DNA of 64,000 bases from JAAZIN01 sp964441025 (GTDB lineage: Bacteria > Bacillota > Dethiobacteria > DTU022). Each line of letters starts with the position of its first letter. Positions within the stretch are counted from its first letter, which is position 1. The notes beneath the pieces are model-generated. The model made no database searches, was not told the origin of the DNA, and was given only the letters and a program-made list of their open reading frames with translations. The stretch covers positions 1 through 64,000 of the forward strand of contig CAYTXG010000008.1 of the NCBI GenBank assembly GCA_964441025.1. The letters are read 5' to 3'. A program made the position numbers and the translations under genes. Below are positions 50,679 to 59,834 of this stretch, one piece after another.

Positions 50679-51020
50679 CTAGCGAAGCTCCCGTATCCGC
50701 GCCGCCCGGCCTGTCCTTTTCCGTAGATAGTAGAGCCTGGCGCGCCGCACCCGCCCCCGCCTTGCCACCTCGATCCGGCTGATTGAAGGTGCGTGAACGG
50801 GAAAAACCCGCTCCACGCCGATCCCGTAAGTGACGCGTCGGACGGTGAATGTCTCCCTCAACCCCCGCCCCTGCCGCCGCAGCACCACACCTTCAAAAAC
50901 CTGGGTCCGTTCGCGGGCTCCCTCCACCACCCTCACGTGGACCCTGACCGTATCTCCCGGGCGGAAGGGGGGAATATCTTCCTTAAGATGCTGCCTTTCA
51001 ACCTCTTTCATCAAATCCAT
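50679..51020 (-). CDS. rplS: 50S ribosomal protein L19
   Basis: A 113-residue L19 with FRPGDTVRVHVRVVEGARER, FEGVVLRR and the C-terminal RRARLYYLRKRTG; placed between trmD and lepB as usual. Confidence 0.96.
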   Translation of the reverse strand: MDLMKEVERQHLKEDIPPFRPGDTVRVHVRVVEGARERTQVFEGVVLRRQGRGLRETFTVRRVTYGIGVERVFPVHAPSISRIEVARRGRVRRARLYYLRKRTGRAARIRELR

Positions 51021-51112
51021 CCTTTAAAATGCCTCCCTCACATCTGTTTAACGCCGGCCAAGCTCTTGACAAGGTGGCGTCCATATCCGGCAGGGCTGCT
51101 CCCCGCCGCCCG

Positions 51113-51841
51113 TCAGCCATCCGCTTCTTCCAGGCTGCGCCGCTCTTCCGGCGAAAGCAGGGCCTTGCCAATGAGATCGGGCCTCCGCCGCCTGGTCCGC
51201 AGCAGCGCCTGCCTGCGCCGCCAGCGGGCGATTGCCGCATGATCCCCAGACAAGAGCACCTGGGGTACCGCCATATCCCGGAAAAGAGGCGGCCGTGTAT
51301 AATGAGGGTATTCCAGCAGCGATCCGCTGAAAGACTCCTCAGCCACGCTCTCCTCCCCCAAAAAACCCGGCAGCAGCCGTACCAGTGCATCCACAACCAC
51401 CACCGCCGCGGGCTCGCCCCCGGTGAGTATAAAATCGCCTATGGATATCTCATCATCCACCAGCGCCTCCCTGACCCTTTCATCAACACCTTCATAGCGG
51501 CCGCAGATGAGCAGGAGCCTCTGTTCGCGAGAAAGCTCCCGGGCGATCTCCTGGTTGAATGTACGCCCCTGCGGCGTCAGCAGGATCACGCGGGCGCGGT
51601 TTCCCCCACGCTCCTGCAGATCCTCCACCGCCCGGAAAAGGGGCTCCGGCTTGAGGATCATGCCGCTGCCTCCGCCGTAAGGGGCGTCGTCAACCTGGCG
51701 GTGCCGGCCCGATGCATAAGAGCGCAGATCTATGAGCTCTATCTCCACCAATCCTCGATCCACCGCTCTTTTAAGCATGCTCTCGCTGAAAGGCCCCTTG
51801 AAAATTCCGGGGAATATAGTCAAGATCTCAATCTTCATCAC
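51113..51841 (-). CDS. trmD: tRNA (guanine-37-N1)-methyltransferase
   Basis: A 242-residue SPOUT-class enzyme that methylates G37 next to the anticodon. The trefoil-knot residues DDAPYGGGSGM, ICGRYEGVDERV and SIGDFILTGGEPAA are intact. The start codon directly follows the rimM stop codon. Confidence 0.96.
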   Translation of the reverse strand: MMKIEILTIFPGIFKGPFSESMLKRAVDRGLVEIELIDLRSYASGRHRQVDDAPYGGGSGMILKPEPLFRAVEDLQERGGNRARVILLTPQGRTFNQEIARELSREQRLLLICGRYEGVDERVREALVDDEISIGDFILTGGEPAAVVVVDALVRLLPGFLGEESVAEESFSGSLLEYPHYTRPPLFRDMAVPQVLLSGDHAAIARWRRRQALLRTRRRRPDLIGKALLSPEERRSLEEADG

Positions 51842-52387
51842 TTACAGCTCCAGATCCATCAGCCCCGGCGGAGGCTCGGCCGTGATCATTCCGGCGGCAA
51901 GATCAATTTCCTGCACAAAGGCTTTTACCGCCGGCAGCAAAAAGCTCTTCTTGTCCGGCATGGCCCGCCGGACAAGATAAAGGTCATGGGCCGCACCCGG
52001 GATAATGTCTTCGACCTCACCCAGGCACTCCCCCGCCCTATTATATACCTTTAAACCGATAAGCTGATCATAGTAATAACTGCCTGCCGGTAGCGCCACC
52101 CTGTCGCCGGCGTTGATCAAAATCAGAGCGCCGCGCAGGGCCGCCGCCTCATCCCGGGCGTCAATCCCCGAAAACTTGATCAGCCAGAACCGGCCGTGCA
52201 AGGCGGCCCTCTCCACTGTCAGAATACGCCTGGCGCTATCCAGCTTGCAGGTTACCTCTTTCAGCTCACGGCAGCGCCCGGGGAAATCGGTAAGGGGAAG
52301 CACTTTCAGCAGGCCCGCAGTTCCGTGCGGTGCCAGGATCCGGCCCACAGCAACGCCGGATTCCAGTGAGCCCTTTTCTTTTCTCAC
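51842..52387 (-). CDS. rimM: 16S rRNA processing protein RimM
   Basis: A 181-residue 30S maturation factor: N-terminal RimM barrel (VGRILAPHGTAGLLKV) and C-terminal PRC-barrel (LIGLKVYNRAGECLGEVEDI). It sits between khpA (4-bp overlap) and trmD. Confidence 0.94.
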   Translation of the reverse strand: MRKEKGSLESGVAVGRILAPHGTAGLLKVLPLTDFPGRCRELKEVTCKLDSARRILTVERAALHGRFWLIKFSGIDARDEAAALRGALILINAGDRVALPAGSYYYDQLIGLKVYNRAGECLGEVEDIIPGAAHDLYLVRRAMPDKKSFLLPAVKAFVQEIDLAAGMITAEPPPGLMDLEL

Positions 52388-52614
52388 GGGACCACTTCCA
52401 CCTGCACCCGCTTCTTTTCATTCACCGCAGCGGCATTTACCACGGCGCGGATTGCTTTTACAATCCGGCCCTGCCTGCCGATCACCTTTCCCATGTCATC
52501 GGGCGAAACCCGCAGCTCCAGGGTGATAACCCGCTCGCTTTCCAACAGCTGCACTTCCACCTCATCGGGATTGTCAACCAGCGCTCTTGCAATATGCTCC
52601 AACAGCTGTTTCAT
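52384..52614 (-). CDS. khpA: KH-domain RNA-binding protein KhpA
   Basis: A 76-residue single KH domain with the GKVIGRQGRIVKAIRAV loop. KhpA pairs with KhpB (Jag/EloR) in RNA binding and cell-elongation control in Gram-positives. Standard place between rpsP and rimM. Confidence 0.94.
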   Translation of the reverse strand: MKQLLEHIARALVDNPDEVEVQLLESERVITLELRVSPDDMGKVIGRQGRIVKAIRAVVNAAAVNEKKRVQVEVVP

Positions 52615-52632
52615 GAAATCCCACCTTAAATG

Positions 52633-52878
52633 CTACTTTGGCAAACCGGCTTTTTCAAAAATCAGCCTGACCGTGTCGGAAGGCCGGGCGCCCCGCGAAA
52701 GCCACATTTCCGCCTTTTCCCGATCCACCTCAAATGTTGAGGGCTTTGTGGTGGGATTGTAATACCCGATCTCTTCAATAAACCTGCCGTCCCGGGGAAA
52801 GCGGGAGTCGGCCACCACGATCCGGTAAAAAGGTTTTTTCTTCGCGCCCATTCTTTTTAGCCTGATACGCACTGCCAT
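52633..52878 (-). CDS. rpsP: 30S ribosomal protein S16
   Basis: An 81-residue S16: MAVRIRLKRMGAKKKPFYR and YNPTTKP are conserved. It follows ffh by 57 bp and begins the rpsP-khpA-rimM-trmD-rplS run. Confidence 0.96.
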   Translation of the reverse strand: MAVRIRLKRMGAKKKPFYRIVVADSRFPRDGRFIEEIGYYNPTTKPSTFEVDREKAEMWLSRGARPSDTVRLIFEKAGLPK

Positions 52879-52935
52879 TTCATCACCTCCATTGAGTCAA
52901 ACAACCGCTGGTACGAATTAGTAGAACGATAATAA

Positions 52936-54279
52936 CTATAAAAAGGGGAAACCCTTTCTCCCTTTTTTTGCAGACCCCGGCCCTTTCTTCTCCGCGCCGC
53001 CTATCTGTTTGAATACCCTCTGCATCTGGGAAAACTGGGCCAGCAGCCTGTTTACATCCTGAACCGTGGTCCCGCTGCCCTGGGCAATGCGGCGCCGCCG
53101 GCTGCTGTTAATGATCGACGGCTGCCGGCGCTCGGCAGGCGTCATCGATGTGATCAACGCCTCTATCCGCTGAAACTGCTTCTCGTCAACGGAAATATTG
53201 CGCATCCCTTTCGGCAGCTGCGCAGCGGGAAGCATGGCCATGATCTCTTCAACAGAACCGATCTTGCGCATCTGCTGCAGCTGCTCCATGAAATCATCAA
53301 GGGTGAATTCCTGACGCCGCAGTTTCCGCTCCAGCTCCCGCGCTTTCTTCTCATCGAATCCGGCCTCGGCCTTCTCAATAAGGGAGAGCACATCGCCCAT
53401 GCCCAGGATGCGCGAAGCCATCCTTTCGGGATGAAAGGGCTCCAGGGCGTCGAGTTTCTCTCCCACACCGGCAAATTTGATGGGGCAGCCCGTCACCGCC
53501 CGAACCGAGAGAGCCGCCCCCCCGCGGGTATCCCCGTCAAGCTTGGTCAGGACAACGCCGGTAAGGCCCAGGGCTTCGTGAAAGGCGGAGGCGGCGTTTA
53601 CCGCGTCCTGGCCGGTCATGGCGTCAACAACGAGGAGCAGTTCCGAGGGCTTGAGCTCCGCCTTGATCGCCTTCAGCTCATCCATCATCCCGGCATCGAG
53701 ATGAAGCCTGCCTGCAGTATCCAGTATCACCGGATCAAGTCCCTCCCGGGCGGCAAAACGCACCGATTCCCGGCAGATTGCCACGGGGTCGGAGCGGTCA
53801 TCTCTGAAACAGGGCACCTCCGCCGAATCGCCCAGCGTCTGCAACTGCTCCGGCGCTCCCGGACGGTAGATGTCAGCCGCCACCAGGAGCGGCCTGTGCC
53901 CGCCGCGCTTCAGGTTCAGAGCCAGTTTCACGGCAGTGGTGGTTTTGCCTGAACCCTGCAGGCCGGCCATCATCACTACCGCCGGCGAACCGGCCGTATT
54001 GATCTTGCTCTGCTCGCGGCCCATCAGGGCGGTAAGCGCCTCGTGAACAATCTTGACTACCTGCTGCCCCGGGGTAAGGCTCTGCCGGACCTCTTCTCCA
54101 ACAGCTCTCTCCCTGATACCGCCGACAAAATCTTTCACAACCTTGAAATTTACGTCGGCCTCAAGCAGCGCGAGGCGGATCTCCCGCAGCGCCGCATCAA
54201 CATCCTTTTCACTAAGCTTCCCCTTGCCCCGCAGTTTGCGCAGCGTGTTTTGCAGCCTCTCGGCCAGATTGGCAAACAT
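52936..54279 (-). CDS. ffh: signal recognition particle protein Ffh
   Basis: A 447-residue SRP54 homologue: N-domain helices, the GTPase G-domain (GLQGSGKTTTAVKLA, DTAGRLHLD, TKLDGDTRGGAA) and a C-terminal methionine-rich M domain (about 300-430) that binds 4.5S RNA and signal peptides. Partner of FtsY, encoded 610 bp upstream. It lies 17 bp after ylxM. Confidence 0.96.
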   Translation of the reverse strand: MFANLAERLQNTLRKLRGKGKLSEKDVDAALREIRLALLEADVNFKVVKDFVGGIRERAVGEEVRQSLTPGQQVVKIVHEALTALMGREQSKINTAGSPAVVMMAGLQGSGKTTTAVKLALNLKRGGHRPLLVAADIYRPGAPEQLQTLGDSAEVPCFRDDRSDPVAICRESVRFAAREGLDPVILDTAGRLHLDAGMMDELKAIKAELKPSELLLVVDAMTGQDAVNAASAFHEALGLTGVVLTKLDGDTRGGAALSVRAVTGCPIKFAGVGEKLDALEPFHPERMASRILGMGDVLSLIEKAEAGFDEKKARELERKLRRQEFTLDDFMEQLQQMRKIGSVEEIMAMLPAAQLPKGMRNISVDEKQFQRIEALITSMTPAERRQPSIINSSRRRRIAQGSGTTVQDVNRLLAQFSQMQRVFKQIGGAEKKGPGSAKKGRKGFPFL

Positions 54280-54296
54280 GGTTTGTCTCCTGCTGT

Positions 54297-54641
54297 CTAC
54301 TGTTCGTTTTTTCGCCGCAGCTCACCGATAATCCCGAGCAGGCGCCGCCTCTCCTCCTGCCCCGGCCGCCCTTCCAGAATGTCCTCGGCTTCCTGCAGCA
54401 ATCTCTGCTGAAAATTAAACCGGGCGTACAGGCCCAGCTTCTTTTCAAATCCCTCGATAGACTTCAAAGCCCGCTGTATCAGATCATGGATTGCCTGCCT
54501 GCTGACGCTGTATTCAGCGGCAATTTCCCCCATGGTATAGTTGTCGCTAAAATAGAGCTGCAGCACCTTCTGCTGTCGCTCCGTCAGCAGCGAGCCGTAG
54601 ATATCATACAGTAAATTTACCCGGTTCAGTTTATCAAGCAT
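54297..54641 (-). CDS. ylxM: YlxM/UPF0122 HTH protein
   Basis: A 114-residue sigma-70 region-4-like helix-turn-helix protein (LTERQQKVLQLYFSDNYTMG and VSRQAIHDLIQRA). It is encoded next to ffh across Firmicutes and modulates the SRP GTPases. It is separated from ftsY by a 247-bp region full of repeats, rather than being close as usual. Confidence 0.92.
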   Translation of the reverse strand: MLDKLNRVNLLYDIYGSLLTERQQKVLQLYFSDNYTMGEIAAEYSVSRQAIHDLIQRALKSIEGFEKKLGLYARFNFQQRLLQEAEDILEGRPGQEERRRLLGIIGELRRKNEQ

Positions 54642-54746
54642 TACTTCCCCTGTAAAGGCTTTTTCCTTTACAACATTAGTGTAGCAAAGTACAGGGGGAA
54701 ATGCAAGTTTTCATTGGGTAAGATTCTTATATGGGTTAACACGCCA

Positions 54747-54883
54747 TGAGTCAAAGAAGACAATGACTTTGACTCACTTCCGACCCTGGGGGTTTTAAGG
54801 ATGGAATAACGGATTGTTGATCTCTGTCATGGGAACATCATGGTAGAAAGTGTATCTATCAAAAGAACCGTCCCCTTGATATA
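54747..54883. repeat. palindromic repeats between ylxM and ftsY
   Basis: Two elements. 54747-54776 is a diverged copy of the GTGAGTCAA hairpin (arms TGAGTCAAA / TTTGACTCA) with the central core changed. 54858-54883 is ATCAAAAGAACCGTCCCCTTGATATA, a relative of the 43948 units, ending 5 bp before the ftsY stop codon on the minus strand. Confidence 0.8.
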
Positions 54884-54888
54884 TGTGG

Positions 54889-55794
54889 TCAGGAGAGAAG
54901 GGCGCGAGCGAAGCCGGGGGCGTCAAAGGGGAGCAGGTCGTCGAGTTTCTCACCGACGCCTATATAGGAGACCGGCACCTTGAGGGTGTCCTGGATGCCG
55001 ACGACGATGCCGCCGCGGGCGGTCCCGTCGAGCTTGGTCAACACCAGCCCCGTAATGGGGACCGCTTCGTTGAAATGCTGCGCCTGGGCGATACCGTTGT
55101 GGCCGGTGGTGGCATCGATGACCAGCAGCACGCGGTGCGGCGCCCCCGGCTGGATGCGGCCGATGACCCGGCTGATCTTCTTCAGCTCTTCCATCAGGTT
55201 GACCCTGGTATGAAGCCGCCCGGCGGTGTCTCCGATAACCACATCAATTTGCCGCGCCCGGGCGGCCTGAAGGGCATCGTAAAAGACCGCCGAGGGATCG
55301 GAACCCGGCTGCTGCCTGATCAGCGCTACTCCCGCCCTTTCAGCCCAGATCTGCAGCTGATCAATGGCGGCGGCGCGGAAGGTGTCTCCGGCAACAAGCT
55401 GCACTGTACAGCCCTCCTGCCGGTAGAGGTGGGCCAGCTTGGCCGCGGTGGTGGTTTTGCCGGAGCCGTTAACGCCCACCAGCAGGATCACCAGGGGATC
55501 GCGGCCCGGCTTCCCCTGCTCTTCGGGCAGACTCAGCAGGGCGGTGATGCCCTCGAGAAGGATCTCCCTGGCCTCGACGCGGCTGCGCACTTTACGTCTG
55601 CCTGCTTCGCGGCGCAGCTGCTCAACAAGGTTCATCGCTGTTTCAACGCCCACATCGCCCAGGATCAAGGCCTCCTCCAGCGACTCAAAAAACTCCTCGT
55701 TCAGCTCCCCCTCGCGGAAGAGGCGGTCAACCTGCCGCAAAAAGCCCTCCTTGCTCCGGGCCAGTCCGGTCTTGAATCGTTCCACCAGCTTCAA
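54889..55794 (-). CDS. ftsY: SRP receptor FtsY
   Basis: A 301-residue NG-domain GTPase without the long acidic A domain: VGVNGSGKTTTAAKLA, GDTFRAAAIDQL, DTAGRLHTR and TKLDGTARGGI. It docks SRP-ribosome complexes at the membrane. It follows smc by 13 bp, as in other Firmicutes. Confidence 0.96.
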   Translation of the reverse strand: MKLVERFKTGLARSKEGFLRQVDRLFREGELNEEFFESLEEALILGDVGVETAMNLVEQLRREAGRRKVRSRVEAREILLEGITALLSLPEEQGKPGRDPLVILLVGVNGSGKTTTAAKLAHLYRQEGCTVQLVAGDTFRAAAIDQLQIWAERAGVALIRQQPGSDPSAVFYDALQAARARQIDVVIGDTAGRLHTRVNLMEELKKISRVIGRIQPGAPHRVLLVIDATTGHNGIAQAQHFNEAVPITGLVLTKLDGTARGGIVVGIQDTLKVPVSYIGVGEKLDDLLPFDAPGFARALLS

Positions 55795-55807
55795 GTTCTC
55801 TCTCTCC

Positions 55808-58800
55808 TTAACTCACTTTCTCATCCAGCTTAAGGGATACAATGTTGGAGACTCCTTCTTCGGGCATGGTCACCCCGTACAGGAGATCTGCCTCCTCCAT
55901 GGTTCGGCGCCGGTGCGTAATCAAAATAAACTGGGCCTCCCGGGAAGCCTCTTTCAGATAGGAGGTAAAGCGGGTAAGGTTGATATCATCCAGGGAGGAC
56001 TCCACCTCGTCGAGGAGGTAAAACGGAGCAGGCTTGTAACGCAAAATGGCAAAGATCAGGGCTACAGCGGCCAGCGATTTTTCCCCCGTTGAGAGAAGCG
56101 AAATATTCTGCAGCCTCTTTCCGGGCGGCTGAGCCACGATCTCTATCCCCGCCTCCAGCAGGTTGTCCGGATCCGTCAAACTGAGATGAGCCTTGCCCCC
56201 CTGGAAGAGCGCACCGAAAACCTCCTGCAAGTTGTTGTTTATCGCGGTAAAAGCCTCATTAAAGAAATGGGCCATCCTCTCGTCGATTTCGCCGATGATA
56301 CGGTGCAACGAAGACTCACCCTGCCTGAGATCATCCTGCTGCTCATTCAGGAAGCTGATCCGCTCCTGCAGCCGGGCCAGCTCATCGATAGCGCCCAGGT
56401 TTACGGCGCCCAGCGATTCAATGTCTTCGCCCAAAGTCTCGATCAGGTTCTCGCATTCGGCGGCATCAAAATCCTCCCCCGGTGGCACCGGCTCCTCCAG
56501 GCCGAAAAGCTCTTTAAAGCGATCCAGCTGATATGTAATCTCCGTTTGAAGGCGGCTCTGCTCCACGGCAAAATGCCTTTCCCTCTTTTCATAGCGGTCC
56601 AGCCTCTTCCGGCCCTGCCGCTGCTGCTCCTCCAGATCTACCAGGGAGGCGGTCAGCGCGCCGCTCTCTTTTTTGCGCTCCTGGAGCCTGAGCGTCAGGG
56701 CTGCGCTCTCTTCGCGGAGCTGCTGCAGCAGGTCGGAAACCCTCTCCCGGTTGCTGTCAATTTCAGCCAGAGTTTCCGTAAATGCAGTTATTTCACGCTG
56801 CTTCTCCTGCTGCTCCTGCAAGGGCTGAACCAGCTCCAGTGATATCTTTTCCCGGTTCTGCCGCAGCGATTGCTCCTGCTCCTGTAAAGAGTTCAGCTTG
56901 AGCAGAGCCGCCGTGACAGCCTCCTCCAGCTCCTTTTTTTCCGCAAGGGAGCGCCGGTGGATCTCCTTTTTGCCCTCCAGCTCCGCTTCGGCAAGGGCGA
57001 TCTCCGAAGCACAGCTCTGCTCCTCTGCGGCCAGGTTCTTGCGGCGTGCGGAGAGCTCCGCCAGCTCCTTTTCCAGTTCTCGCAGCGATGCCGCCGTCCC
57101 CTCCCTGCGCTGCTTCAGGATGCGGGCTGCAGTTGCACACTCGCCCAGTGCTTTTTCAGCCGCCTGGAGGTCTCCGGCGGATTCCGCCTGATCCCGACGC
57201 AGCGCAGCAGCCTCCGACGCAGCCTTCTCGATCTGCTCTTTAAGCCCTGCAATCTTCTCTTCCCAGGTTTGCTTCTTCTTATGCAGCAGGGCCAGCTCCC
57301 GTTCAAGATCTTCGATCTCGCGGCGCCGCCCCAGCGGCAGTCCGGCGCTGCGCGGGGGCATGCTGCCCCCCCGGATTGCTCCCCCGGGGTTGATCAGATC
57401 CCCCTCCAGGGAGATTATGCGGCAGCTGTAATTGATCAGGCGGGCCGCCACAGTGGCCGCTTTCAGATCGCGGCAGATAAGAATTGAGCCGAGAAGGTAA
57501 CTGGCCACCTTTTCATAAGCCGGCTTTACCTCAACAAGATCCGACGCTTTCCCATACACATCTTCAAGGCTGCGCCATGCCGGAAAGCGCTCCAGCTTCG
57601 TTTCAGCCAGGCGAATCGTATCCAGCGGCAGGAAAGTGCACCAGCCCAGCTTCCGTTCCTTGAGAAAGCGGATCGCCTCCAAAGCGGCGCCCTCGCTGTC
57701 AACAACGATATATTGCAGCGCAGGTCCAAGTGCTGCTTCAATGGCCCGCTGAAAACGCTTTTCCACCGTGATCAGATCGACAACGGGGCCGACAATCCCT
57801 GACAGGGAACCCCTGTTTTGAATTATTTCACGCACTCCCCGGTAATAACCGCTCAAGCCGGCTTCCTGGTCCCGGAGCAGCTGCAGACGGCTTTTCAGGC
57901 CGCCAAGCTCCTCGCGGCAGCGCTGCTCTTCCTGCTGCAGGGGAGGCAGCTCCCCCCTTAGTTTTTCAAGTCGCCCCTCCGCCGCGGCAAGCTGCGCCAC
58001 AACCTTTGCGGCGTTTTTCTCCGCTCCACCCGCCGCAGTAGTAAGCTCCCCATGCCTGGTGTCGAGAAGCGCCGCCTCTTTGGCCAGTGCCTCCTCATCC
58101 CGGAGCAGGGCTTCATGCCGCCGGTTTAACCGCTCCGCCTGCTGCCCCGTCTCCTCCAGGGCAGACTCCAGCCCCCTCCGGCGGGCCGCCGCCCGGTAAA
58201 GTCTCTGCTGCTGCTGCTCCACATCTCCGGCGGAGAACTCCGCCTCAAACCGCTTCATCTTATCCTGAAGCAGGCGGCAGCTCTCTTCCTCCGCGGCAGC
58301 GGCCTCCCTTTTTGCATGCAGTTCACGGGCGCCGCTCTCTTTTTCACCGCTCAACCTCCCGATCGCGGCGGCAAGCTGCTCCAGGCGCTGTTCACTCCGG
58401 GTAATCTGCTCCCGGCAGTGGTTTTCCCTTTCCTCCAGCAGGCGCAGCTCATTTTCCTGCCGCTCCATTTCCCTTGATGCGCCGTTGGCCTGCTGCTCCA
58501 GTTCCCCATAGCTGCGCTCCTCCTCATGCTGCCGCAGTTTCAGCCGCTGCAGCTCCTCCTCCTGCCGCCCGCTGCGCGCAGCCGTTGCACTCAGCGAATC
58601 CGTAATACCCTGCAGCCGCCTCTCCACCCCGGCCAGCTCCCCCCGGGACAATGAAAGCCTGTGGGAGAGAAGCTCTTTCTGGGCTTCATCGATCTGCCCT
58701 CGCAGATCCCGGTAGCGACGCGCCGTCTCCGCCTGGATGGTAAGCGGTTCTATCTGCGATTCCAGCTCCAGGACCAGATCCTGCACCCGCACCAGGTTTT

Positions 58801-59356
58801 CCCTTGTTTCATCCAAACGCCGCCGTGCTTCATTTTTACGAAGCTTGTACTTCAGTATGCCGGCGGCCTCTTCGAATATCTCTCTTCTGTCCTCGGGTTT
58901 GCTGTTGATGATCGCTTCAACGCGGCCCTGGCTGACAATTGAGTATATCTCCCGGCCCGCCCCGGTATCGAGGAAAAGACCCGTTATATCTTTCAGGCGG
59001 CAGGGAGATTTATTGATCAGGTATTCACTTTCGCCGGAGCGGTAAATCCGGCGGGTCACGGTGATCTCCTCATAGTCCAGGTCCAACAGATGCCCCACAC
59101 CGCTGAAGGTCAGGGATACTTCGGCGTAATTCAGGGCCCGCCGGCCGGCGCTTCCTGAAAAGATAACCTCTTCCATCCGGTTGCCGCGCAGCGCTTTCAC
59201 ACTCTGTTCGCCCAGGGCCCATCTCACTGCGTCAACAATGTTGCTTTTGCCGCAGCCGTTTGGGCCGATGACGGCGGTAATGCCCTTCTCCAGCTCCAGC
59301 TCCGTTTTGTCGGCAAAGGATTTAAAACCAAATAACTCAATGCACTTCAACTGCAT
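55808..59356 (-). CDS. smc: chromosome partition protein SMC
   Basis: A full-length 1182-residue condensin ATPase. Walker A is GPNGCGKSN near the N-terminus; two long coiled coils flank a hinge (about 510-640); the C-terminal head has the LSTGEKSLAAVAL signature and FYLLDEVESSLDD Walker B. It organises and segregates the chromosome with ScpAB. Confidence 0.97.
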   Translation of the reverse strand: MQLKCIELFGFKSFADKTELELEKGITAVIGPNGCGKSNIVDAVRWALGEQSVKALRGNRMEEVIFSGSAGRRALNYAEVSLTFSGVGHLLDLDYEEITVTRRIYRSGESEYLINKSPCRLKDITGLFLDTGAGREIYSIVSQGRVEAIINSKPEDRREIFEEAAGILKYKLRKNEARRRLDETRENLVRVQDLVLELESQIEPLTIQAETARRYRDLRGQIDEAQKELLSHRLSLSRGELAGVERRLQGITDSLSATAARSGRQEEELQRLKLRQHEEERSYGELEQQANGASREMERQENELRLLEERENHCREQITRSEQRLEQLAAAIGRLSGEKESGARELHAKREAAAAEEESCRLLQDKMKRFEAEFSAGDVEQQQQRLYRAAARRRGLESALEETGQQAERLNRRHEALLRDEEALAKEAALLDTRHGELTTAAGGAEKNAAKVVAQLAAAEGRLEKLRGELPPLQQEEQRCREELGGLKSRLQLLRDQEAGLSGYYRGVREIIQNRGSLSGIVGPVVDLITVEKRFQRAIEAALGPALQYIVVDSEGAALEAIRFLKERKLGWCTFLPLDTIRLAETKLERFPAWRSLEDVYGKASDLVEVKPAYEKVASYLLGSILICRDLKAATVAARLINYSCRIISLEGDLINPGGAIRGGSMPPRSAGLPLGRRREIEDLERELALLHKKKQTWEEKIAGLKEQIEKAASEAAALRRDQAESAGDLQAAEKALGECATAARILKQRREGTAASLRELEKELAELSARRKNLAAEEQSCASEIALAEAELEGKKEIHRRSLAEKKELEEAVTAALLKLNSLQEQEQSLRQNREKISLELVQPLQEQQEKQREITAFTETLAEIDSNRERVSDLLQQLREESAALTLRLQERKKESGALTASLVDLEEQQRQGRKRLDRYEKRERHFAVEQSRLQTEITYQLDRFKELFGLEEPVPPGEDFDAAECENLIETLGEDIESLGAVNLGAIDELARLQERISFLNEQQDDLRQGESSLHRIIGEIDERMAHFFNEAFTAINNNLQEVFGALFQGGKAHLSLTDPDNLLEAGIEIVAQPPGKRLQNISLLSTGEKSLAAVALIFAILRYKPAPFYLLDEVESSLDDINLTRFTSYLKEASREAQFILITHRRRTMEEADLLYGVTMPEEGVSNIVSLKLDEKVS

Positions 59357-59426
59357 AGCTTTATTCCCCCGGGCAAAAATAAACCTGCCTGTTTAAAGCA
59401 GGTCAAAAAAGACATAGATGTCAATG

Positions 59427-59687
59427 TTATCTCGGCTCAACGATAAATTTAAGAGCCGTTCTCTCCTCGCCGCTGATCTTAATCTCTACAAAAGCCGGTA
59501 TAACCACAAGGTTAATCCCGTTGGGGGCCAGAAACCCCCTGGCAATGGCAATTGCCTTGATCGCCTGGTTCACTGCGCCTGCACCCACCGCCTGTAGCTC
59601 AACTGAACCTTCATTCCTGATCACCGCTGCTACTGCACCTGCAACTGCTTTTGGCTTCGAGCCTGCCGAAATTCTTAAAGTCTCCAT
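59427..59687 (-). CDS. spoVS: stage V sporulation protein S
   Basis: An 86-residue SpoVS/Alba-like protein: LRISAGSKPKAVAGAVAAV, GAGAVNQAIKAIAIARG and the IEIKI-type ending, very conserved in the family. It influences septation and spore coat assembly. Here it sits between rnc and smc, inside what is usually a contiguous rnc-smc-ftsY operon. Confidence 0.95.
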   Translation of the reverse strand: METLRISAGSKPKAVAGAVAAVIRNEGSVELQAVGAGAVNQAIKAIAIARGFLAPNGINLVVIPAFVEIKISGEERTALKFIVEPR

Positions 59688-59834
59688 CCTCTAGAGCAGC
59701 TCTCCCTCCTAAAGTGGTCGGGCTCAAGGCAATCAATGTTTATCAATTCTTGATTAATTTTGAAAATACCTTCTCCGTCAAGCCATAATTATTCCGGCGC
59801 CGGTCCCCCCGGCTTCCACAGGAAAGATGACCGG

